Below, piece after piece: positions 57,984 through 64,000 of a stretch of 64,000 nt of DNA. Within the stretch, counting starts at the first letter, position 1. The number at the start of each line of letters is the position of its first letter. Position numbers and translations under genes: made by a program. Under the pieces are notes generated by a model that saw only the letters and a program-made list of their open reading frames with translations, made no database searches and was not told the origin of the DNA. Source of the stretch: CAVPCZ01 sp963702445 (GTDB lineage: Bacteria; Bacteroidota; Ignavibacteria; UBA10030; UBA6906); NCBI GenBank assembly GCA_963702445.1, contig CAVPCZ010000009.1, positions 124,001-188,000 on the forward strand, read 5' to 3'.

Positions 57984-59744
57984 ATGAAACAGGAAGCGGC
58001 ACGATCCCGTCGTAATGTCCTGCCAAAATCTCCAACAAGCATTCAAGGGCTGGACGAAATCACAGGCGGGGGGCTACCGAAAGGGAGACCGACGCTTGTT
58101 TGCGGTGGTGCGGGGTGCGGAAAGACCCTCCTTGCTATGGAGTTTCTCGTCCGCGGGGCGACGGAGTACAATGAACCCGGGGTCTTTGTATCCTTCGAGG
58201 AAACAGAGCAAGAACTCGCAGCGAACGTTGCTTCCCTGGGGTTCGATTTGGAGCACCTCATCGAACGCAAGAAGATCTGGCTGGAGCACATTCACATTGA
58301 TCGGTCTGAGATCGACCACAGCGGTGAATACGATCTGGAGGGCCTCTTCATCAGGATCCACCTCGCCATTGAGAGAATCCATGCCAAGCGTGTGGTGCTG
58401 GATACTATAGAGTCACTCTTTTCAGAAATGCCGAATCCTCGTATACTCCGCGCTGAGCTACAACGGCTCTTCCGTTGGTTGAAGAAGAAAGGGGTGACCA
58501 CAATAGTCACCGCAGAGAGGGGCGACGGTACGTTGACGCGTCAGGGTTTGGAGGAGTACGTCTCTGATTGCGTCATTCTGCTCGATCACCGTGTGAACGA
58601 TCAATCATCGATACGCCGGTTGCGCATCGTCAAATATCGCGGTTCGACTCACGGTACGAACGAGTATCCGTTCCTCATTGATGAAGATGGTTTCTCCGTT
58701 CTGCCTGTCACTTCACTGGGACTCAACTATTCTTCTTCCAACGAAAGGGTTTCCACCGGCATTTCGCGTCTGGACACCATGCTCTCCGGCAAAGGCTACT
58801 TTCGCGGCAGCACGGTCCTTGTTTCAGGAACCGCGGGCACGGGCAAGACGAGCATTGCGGCGCAGTTTGCCAAAGCGGCATGCGAGAGGGGTGAACGCGT
58901 GCTCTATTTTACGTTTGAAGAATCGCCGGATCAGCTCGTACGAAATTTGCGTTCTATCGGATTACACCTTGAACCGTGGATGAAAAAGGGGATCCTCCGG
59001 TTTCACGCCACGCGTCCGACACTCTACGGCCTGGAGACGCATCTGACGACGACCATCAGATTAGTCAACAAGTTTGAACCGAAGGTCGTTATCCTGGACC
59101 CGATCAACGGATTCATGATAGGGGAGAACCAGGCTGAAGTTAAAGCAATGCTGCTACGCCTGGTAGATTTCTTGAAGATGAAAGGGATCACTGCATTCTT
59201 TACGAGTCTCACTCCCTCCGGCGACAGTCTTGAGATGAGCGATGTCTATATTTCATCGCTGATTGACACGTGGCTGCTTCTTCGTGATATTGAGATCGGC
59301 GGTGAACGGAACAGAGGATTGTATGTACTCAAATCGCGCGGTATGCCACACTCGAATCAGATTCGTGAATTCAGATTGACGAATAACGGTATCGAACTCC
59401 TCGATGTGTATGTCGGCGCGGATGGCGTCCTGACAGGTTCGGCGCGATTGTCACAGGAGACGAAAGACAGTGCGGACCAATTGCTGCGCAGGGAAGAAAT
59501 AAAGAGCAAGCAATTTGGATTGGACCGGAAGCGTGAGGCAATGGAAGCGCAGATTGTTGTGCTGCGATCCGAGTTTGAAGCCGAAGAATCAGAAGCACTC
59601 AAGGTCATCGGGGTCGAAAAAGCACGGGATGAGCGGTTCGACCAGGACAAGGCCGAGATGGCCAAGAGCCGAAGAGGTGATGTGTATGTGAAAACAGCCA
59701 GCCGAAAGAAGAGAACCAGGGGTGTTGAGGAGAGCCAACGGTGA
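57984..59744 (+). CDS. kaiC: KaiC-family double-domain ATPase/kinase
   Basis: 586 residues with two RecA-like KaiC domains. CI has Walker A G-G-A-G-C-G-K-T (41-48), the Glu pair in V-S-F-E-E-T and Walker B R-V-V-L-D. CII has Walker A G-T-A-G-T-G-K-T (282-289), Glu pair F-T-F-E-E-S and V-V-I-L-D-P. The residues that align with cyanobacterial Ser431-Thr432 are Ser424-Ser425 (Y-I-S-S-L-I-D-T), so autophosphorylation is possible. The C-terminal tail (about 490-586) is a charged, coiled-coil-like extension ending in Arg/Lys-rich sequence, unlike the A-loop of clock KaiC. kaiB overlaps its stop. No kaiA is present, so it more likely works as a KaiB-linked timer or stress regulator than as a self-sustained clock. 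Confidence 0.9.
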   Translation: MKQEAARSRRNVLPKSPTSIQGLDEITGGGLPKGRPTLVCGGAGCGKTLLAMEFLVRGATEYNEPGVFVSFEETEQELAANVASLGFDLEHLIERKKIWLEHIHIDRSEIDHSGEYDLEGLFIRIHLAIERIHAKRVVLDTIESLFSEMPNPRILRAELQRLFRWLKKKGVTTIVTAERGDGTLTRQGLEEYVSDCVILLDHRVNDQSSIRRLRIVKYRGSTHGTNEYPFLIDEDGFSVLPVTSLGLNYSSSNERVSTGISRLDTMLSGKGYFRGSTVLVSGTAGTGKTSIAAQFAKAACERGERVLYFTFEESPDQLVRNLRSIGLHLEPWMKKGILRFHATRPTLYGLETHLTTTIRLVNKFEPKVVILDPINGFMIGENQAEVKAMLLRLVDFLKMKGITAFFTSLTPSGDSLEMSDVYISSLIDTWLLLRDIEIGGERNRGLYVLKSRGMPHSNQIREFRLTNNGIELLDVYVGADGVLTGSARLSQETKDSADQLLRREEIKSKQFGLDRKREAMEAQIVVLRSEFEAEESEALKVIGVEKARDERFDQDKAEMAKSRRGDVYVKTASRKKRTRGVEESQR

Positions 59745-60088
59745 AGAGCAAACGTGCCAAAATGAAACCCGGGCGGCGACACAGGCGGTCGGTCAAAGCG
59801 GGGGACGAAAAATGGGACTTGCGTCTGTATGTTGCAGGGCAGACGCCGAGAGCGGTTACCGCCATCAACAACCTCACATTGCTGTGCGAAGAACAATTGA
59901 AGGGCAAATACCGCATACAGGTGATAGACCTCGTGAAGAATCCAAAGCTTGCGCGTGACCACCAGATCCTTGCCATTCCAACGTTAGTGCGCAAACTTCC
60001 GCTTCCGGTGAGGAGCATCATTGGTGATCTTTCCAATACCGAGAGTGTATTGATGGGGTTGGACCTCATAGCCTGTACCGCATTATGA
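59741..60088 (+). CDS. kaiB: KaiB-family protein
   Basis: 115 residues starting at a GTG that overlaps the kaiC stop by 4 nt (GTGA), so the two are translationally coupled. After a basic N-terminal extension of about 25 residues, the thioredoxin-like KaiB fold starts with L-R-L-Y-V-A-G-Q-T-P, then L-C-E-E-Q-L-K-G-K-Y, I-D-L-V-K-N-P-K-L-A and I-L-A-I-P-T-L-V-R-K-L-P-x-P, all hallmark KaiB segments. KaiB binds the CI ring of phosphorylated KaiC and slows it. The N-terminal Lys/Arg-rich extension is longer than in cyanobacterial KaiB. Confidence 0.92.
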   Translation: MKSKRAKMKPGRRHRRSVKAGDEKWDLRLYVAGQTPRAVTAINNLTLLCEEQLKGKYRIQVIDLVKNPKLARDHQILAIPTLVRKLPLPVRSIIGDLSNTESVLMGLDLIACTAL

Positions 60089-60309
60089 TTCATGGGCACC
60101 CTTGCCGAGCTCCAAACCTGGAGATGTTTGCGCATCATGATGCCGGGAGTCTTCGGGGTCGCGTTGGACGGTGGGTGAACCTTGCACTGGCATTTCGATT
60201 CCTTCCTATACGCCACGATTGCCGTACTGCGACTCGCAACGAACCTCCCTGCGGGGTGTGAAGCGCTCTCCTTGCGCCCCATCGCTGATGTCGTTACCTT
60301 GGTAGAACC

Positions 60310-62535
60310 ATGAAGACTCAGTACCTGACGATCGAGGGAATGACCTGCGCAAGTTGCGTCCTGCGGGTTGAGAAGGCACTCAAAAAGGTGGAAGGCGTCG
60401 CTGAGGCGGCAGTGAACCTTGCGTCAGAGAAAGCCCGGATCGAATTCGATCCCTCGCGCGTAACGCTCGCACAACTCCAGAAGACCGTGGCGGATTCGGG
60501 ATACACGCTTGTGGTCCCGGACCAGGCCACAACAGTGTTCGGCGAGGTTGCGGATGCTCTTCCCGCAAGGCAGGAAGCGTTCACGCAGCTAAGAAACGAG
60601 CTGATCGTGAGCGCCGCACTGACATTGCCGATCATGGTCCTCAGCATGCTCGGCATGACAGATTGGTATATGCGCGAGTCCCCGTTCTCCATGGATGCGA
60701 CAAACAAGATTCTGTTCCTCCTGACAGCACCGGTGATGTTCTACTCAGGGCGGAGATTCTTCAGGGGATTCTGGACCACGGCCCGTCACCTGACTGCCGA
60801 CATGAACACCCTCGTTGCCGTGGGAACAGGCGCTGCATTTCTCTACAGCACGATCGCAGTTCTCTTCCCGGAGGTTCTTGGTTTGGCCGGAAGGGTGCCC
60901 GAGGTGTACTTTGACACTACGGCCACGATCATCACGCTGATCCTTCTCGGTAAAATGCTTGAAGCGTCCGCGAAGCGACGGGCCTCGGATGCTATCCGGA
61001 AGCTGCTGGGCCTGCAGCCAAAAACCGCCCGTGTTCTCGGGAATGGCACAGAGTCCGACGTCTCCATTGAAACCGTCCTGGTTGGTGATACCCTTCTCGT
61101 CCGTCCGGGAGAGAGAATTCCGGTTGACGGTATGATTACGAAGGGGATGACCGTCCTTGATGAATCCATGGTTACCGGAGAGAGTCTCCCCGTGGCAAAG
61201 AAGGCGGGTGAAGCGGTTGTCGGCGGAACGATAAACCTGAATGGCAGCATCGAGTTCCGGGCCACCGCCGTGGGTCAGGGTACGGTTCTCGCGCGGATTG
61301 TGAGACTGGTGGAGGAGGCACAGGGCTCCAAGGCACCGATTCAGAATCTGGCGGACAAGGTCGCCTCAGTGTTTGTGCCTGTGGTCATCGGTGTTGCGAT
61401 CGTGACCTTCATTCTCTGGTACGCAGTGGGAGGATTGCCGTTTGCGCATGCGATGGTCAATTTCATTGCTGTGCTCATTATTGCCTGTCCCTGTGCCCTG
61501 GGTCTTGCCACACCTACCGCAATCATGGTCGGAACCGGCACAGGCGCCCGGTTGGGTGTGCTGATCAGGAATGTGGACAGTCTCGAACGGACACAATTGA
61601 TCCGCACCGTCGTCTTCGATAAGACAGGGACGATCACCCGGGGAAAGCCTGAGGTGACGGATGTCGTTTCTCTCAATGGTTACGCACTGACGGATGTGCT
61701 TGCCTCGGCCGTTTCCCTGGAAAGGAAGTCCGAGCACCCGCTGGGCGACGCAATCGTGCGCCATGCTCAGAGCGAAGGTATCCAGCCCGTGGATGCAGAT
61801 GCTTTCCAGTCGCTCACGGGACTCGGGGTTGCAGGGGTCGTGCGCGGAGTCCCGGTCATTGCAGGCAGCATTCAGCTCATGAAGGAGTATGCGATTGGAG
61901 TAGACACCGTACAGTCTGATGTTACGCGTTTCGCCGCCGAAGGGAAAACCTCCGTCATCATAGCGATAGACGGAAAAGCGGCCGGAGTGATAGCCATTGC
62001 AGACACGATCAAGCCGACCTCCGCCTCGGCCATCCGCGCGCTGCATGAGATGGGGATCGAAACTGTGATGCTGACGGGGGACAACGAGCAGACGGCGCAG
62101 GCGATCGCGGCACAGGCGGGGGTGGACAGGGTCATCGCGGGCGTCCTCCCTTACGAAAAAGCCGGACACATCAAAGCCCTCCAGACCGAAGGGAAGGTCG
62201 TGGCGATGGTGGGGGATGGCATCAACGATGCCCCCGCGCTCGCGCAGGCGGATATCGGCATCGCCATGGGGACAGGGACGGACATTGCCATGGAGACTGC
62301 CGGCATGACGCTGATAAATGGAGAGCTTACCGGGGTTGTTCGCGCGATCCGCCTCTCTTCCCGGACACTCACAACAATCAAACAGAATCTCTTCTGGGCG
62401 TTTGTCTACAACGTTATCGGTATCCCGCTTGCTGCGCTGGGGATGTTGAACCCGATGATCGCCGCGGCGGCGATGGCATTCAGTTCGGTGAGCGTGGTCA
62501 GCAACTCGCTCCGTTTGAAGCGCTTTAAGGGGTGA
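60310..62535 (+). CDS. copA: Cu(I)-exporting P1B-type ATPase
   Basis: 741 residues: one heavy-metal-associated domain (G-M-T-C-A-S-C at 10-16), eight membrane helices, the C-P-C motif in helix 6 (393-395), phosphorylation Asp437 in D-K-T-G-T, S-E-H-P-L-G in the nucleotide domain and G-D-G-I-N-D near 635. The last helices carry F-V-Y-N and M-A-F-S-S, the P1B-1 signature for Cu(I). It pumps cytosolic copper out. A 221-nt gap separates it from kaiB; no clear CueR-type operator is visible there. A decayed partial copy lies 3.2 kb upstream on the other side of kaiBC. Confidence 0.93.
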   Translation: MKTQYLTIEGMTCASCVLRVEKALKKVEGVAEAAVNLASEKARIEFDPSRVTLAQLQKTVADSGYTLVVPDQATTVFGEVADALPARQEAFTQLRNELIVSAALTLPIMVLSMLGMTDWYMRESPFSMDATNKILFLLTAPVMFYSGRRFFRGFWTTARHLTADMNTLVAVGTGAAFLYSTIAVLFPEVLGLAGRVPEVYFDTTATIITLILLGKMLEASAKRRASDAIRKLLGLQPKTARVLGNGTESDVSIETVLVGDTLLVRPGERIPVDGMITKGMTVLDESMVTGESLPVAKKAGEAVVGGTINLNGSIEFRATAVGQGTVLARIVRLVEEAQGSKAPIQNLADKVASVFVPVVIGVAIVTFILWYAVGGLPFAHAMVNFIAVLIIACPCALGLATPTAIMVGTGTGARLGVLIRNVDSLERTQLIRTVVFDKTGTITRGKPEVTDVVSLNGYALTDVLASAVSLERKSEHPLGDAIVRHAQSEGIQPVDADAFQSLTGLGVAGVVRGVPVIAGSIQLMKEYAIGVDTVQSDVTRFAAEGKTSVIIAIDGKAAGVIAIADTIKPTSASAIRALHEMGIETVMLTGDNEQTAQAIAAQAGVDRVIAGVLPYEKAGHIKALQTEGKVVAMVGDGINDAPALAQADIGIAMGTGTDIAMETAGMTLINGELTGVVRAIRLSSRTLTTIKQNLFWAFVYNVIGIPLAALGMLNPMIAAAAMAFSSVSVVSNSLRLKRFKG

Positions 62536-62596
62536 GTCGGTTATTCCGTCTGTTTTCTCGATTTTCTGCCAGCATCCTTCCAATTCCCGCTTCCAG

Positions 62597-62629
62597 GGAT
62601 TAACTACGCTTTCATCCTTTCGGCTGATT
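62597..62629 (+). repeat. 33-nt element, copy B, downstream of copA
   Basis: It matches copy A at 57876-57908 at 28 of 33 positions. It lies 61 nt after the copA stop and 125 nt upstream of the AsmA-like gene. Confidence 0.55.
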
Positions 62630-62753
62630 CTTCCCGATGTTCTGTTCGGTATACTACATCGGACCGCACACGAATGCCTCTCCCGCCGGGGGCTCAGGAC
62701 TCACGAGCCATTCGCAGGAATATGGCAGGGAGGTATTGAAGAATACACGTTAG

Positions 62754-64000
62754 ATGGGGCAGAGTGAAATGTCACATTCTCTGCAGGCCTGGAGAAAGCG
62801 ATCAGCGTGGAAAGTCGCCCTGTATTCAAGTGGAGCGATCGCCGTCACCATGTTGCTCGCAGCAATCCTGCTGTTCCTTTTCCTGCCGGATATTGTCGTC
62901 AAGACGTACGTCAAAGGAAGGATCATACAGGAGTTCACGGATGCGTATCCGGCATACGCTATTCGCATTGGCGGCATACAGTACAGTGTCCAGGAGAACC
63001 GCATTGGATTCGACTCCGTCGCACTGACGGCGAAAGATTCCACCTTCTCGTGTACCATTGCCGCATACTCTGTGAGTGGGATTGGTTGGTGGAACCTTCT
63101 CTGGGCAGGAGGGATTGTTCCCAACGGCTTTTCCGGGACCGATCTTGACGCACACGACGTTGAGGTGACTTTTCCGCAGGAACAGTATGCGCTGCGGTGC
63201 GCACGCCTGTACGTATCGGTGCCGGATTCCGAGTTGGTGGTTGAAGATCTGAGGCTGCAACCTTCAGGCGATGATGAGCAATTCTTTGCGGGAAGCAAGT
63301 TCAGACAAACGCGGGTTCGTCTTGTCATCCCGCATGCCCGGATATCGGGTTTGGCATGTCTCGAACTGCTGCAGGGGAAGGTGTACCGTACCCGGGCCAT
63401 CCACCTCCATGAACCATTTGTCGACGTGCTGATCAACAAGGACAAGCCCGCCGCTCGAGAGACCTCAAGACCTCCCATGCCGAACGAGGTTCTCGCTCTG
63501 GCAGCAACCACCATTCATGTTGACAGCGTGAACATCTGGAATGGGGGGCTGAAGTATGGAGAGAGGTTCTCGGCCGGTCTGAAGCCCGGCGTGTTAACGT
63601 GGGATAGCGTGCAGGCGTCGATACGGGGGATTGATAACCGGGGCGATGCCGGCGATACGCTGCTGGTTCGTGCACAAGGGACATTCCTGAAGTCGGGAGA
63701 GATGCGCCTGCTCATGTCGATTCCCGTTGCCTCGCCGGACTTCTCGTTTCAATACTCCGGTTCATTGAAGAGAATGAAGCTGAACGCACTCAATCCGTTT
63801 CTTGAAATCGCGGATGCAATGCGTTTCAAGTCCGGGGTTCTGCAATCGGCGAGCTTTGATATCCACGTTGTTGACGGACGTGCAGGCGGCAGCGTGCGGG
63901 CGGTGTACACTAATCTGAACCTGGCGGCAATCAACAGACGCACAGGGAGCGAAGAAGGCTTCCTCGATGTGATTGCGTCTTTTGTCGCCAACAATATTAC
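62754..64000 (+). CDS. AsmA/DUF748-like membrane-anchored protein, partial at right edge
   Basis: An open frame runs from the ATG at 62754 to the window end without a stop (415 codons). An ATG five codons downstream (62769) is an equal candidate. The N-terminus is basic, then one membrane helix (about 30-50, V-T-M-L-L-A-A-I-L-L-F-L-F-L-P) and a long beta-rich periplasmic part with F-D-S-V-A-L-T, I-H-L-H-E-P-F-V-D-V and L-N-L-A-A-I-N, typical of AsmA, DUF748 and TamB-like bridge proteins that act in lipid transport or outer-membrane assembly. The C-terminus is outside the window, so the exact family is uncertain. Confidence 0.65.
   Translation, partial: MGQSEMSHSLQAWRKRSAWKVALYSSGAIAVTMLLAAILLFLFLPDIVVKTYVKGRIIQEFTDAYPAYAIRIGGIQYSVQENRIGFDSVALTAKDSTFSCTIAAYSVSGIGWWNLLWAGGIVPNGFSGTDLDAHDVEVTFPQEQYALRCARLYVSVPDSELVVEDLRLQPSGDDEQFFAGSKFRQTRVRLVIPHARISGLACLELLQGKVYRTRAIHLHEPFVDVLINKDKPAARETSRPPMPNEVLALAATTIHVDSVNIWNGGLKYGERFSAGLKPGVLTWDSVQASIRGIDNRGDAGDTLLVRAQGTFLKSGEMRLLMSIPVASPDFSFQYSGSLKRMKLNALNPFLEIADAMRFKSGVLQSASFDIHVVDGRAGGSVRAVYTNLNLAAINRRTGSEEGFLDVIASFVANNI

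Noticed and set aside
57984..60088. A full cyanobacterial-type circadian oscillator
   Set aside because: No kaiA or output kinase is present, and the KaiC C-terminus differs; only a KaiBC pair is supported.
60089..60309. CueR/CopY-type operator before copA
   Set aside because: I searched the 221-nt gap by eye for a dyad of the usual form and found no convincing match.
1..64000. CRISPR array, cas genes, phage genes or insertion sequences
   Set aside because: No regularly spaced repeats, transposase motifs or terminal inverted repeats were seen; the only repeats are the 33-nt pair and the ATPase copy.

Overview
The window looks like a chromosome segment of an uncultured, high-GC member of the Fibrobacterota-Chlorobiota-Bacteroidota (FCB) group, closest in style to Ignavibacteria or related Bacteroidota. 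The support is direct: at least six exported proteins end in the N-Y/F-P-N-P-F-N-P type IX secretion (T9SS) sorting module, there are two TonB-dependent receptors with N-terminal carboxypeptidase-regulatory domains, one PorV/PorQ-like protein, a DUF4922 protein and a GH97 enzyme. No taxonomic assignment beyond this can be made by eye.

Region 1 (1-20.4 kb) is an export and surface region. A minus-strand TonB receptor operon runs off the left edge. On the plus strand follow two tandem beta-propeller T9SS cargo proteins, a secreted M23-type peptidase, a second TonB receptor operon (receptor, exported protein, PorV-like protein, IPT/TIG lipoprotein, beta-propeller T9SS cargo) and a strong hairpin terminator at 20,442. 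Both receptor operons are preceded by near-consensus sigma-70 promoters with a leader of about 120 nt.

Region 2 (20.5-47.8 kb) reads as a peptidoglycan degradation and recycling cluster: a DigH/YngK-like glycosidase (GHL10), an NlpC/P60 endopeptidase, an L-Ala-D/L-Glu epimerase with a Tat signal, a NagX/HGSNAT-like membrane acetyltransferase, a serine hydrolase fused to an alpha/beta-hydrolase-like domain, a NagB-PIG-L fusion, two N-acetylmuramoyl-L-alanine amidases, a GNAT acetyltransferase, an AmpG-like MFS permease, a GT2/DUF4922 pair, NamZ (DUF1343), a BadF-type amino-sugar kinase and a GH3(NagZ)-serine hydrolase lipoprotein. Several of the hydrolases carry T9SS tails, so part of the pathway acts outside the cell.

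Region 3 (47.8-57 kb) is mixed: an HD phosphohydrolase, a GH97 glycosidase, a DUF4143 ATPase, tRNA-Phe with its own promoter and terminator, a class C-like serine hydrolase, a UroD-like protein overlapping an aldo/keto reductase, and a sulfatase.

Region 4 (57-64 kb) holds a decayed copy of a copper ATPase gene, a kaiC-kaiB pair without kaiA, an intact Cu(I) P1B-ATPase gene and the start of an AsmA-like gene that runs off the right edge. A 33-nt near-identical element lies 3' of both ATPase copies, which suggests a tandem duplication around kaiBC.

Caution: genes between about 6 and 34 kb are cut by roughly 35 single-base frameshifts, many at homopolymers, although catalytic motifs and codon bias are preserved. 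I treat these as probable consensus errors and give one span per gene.
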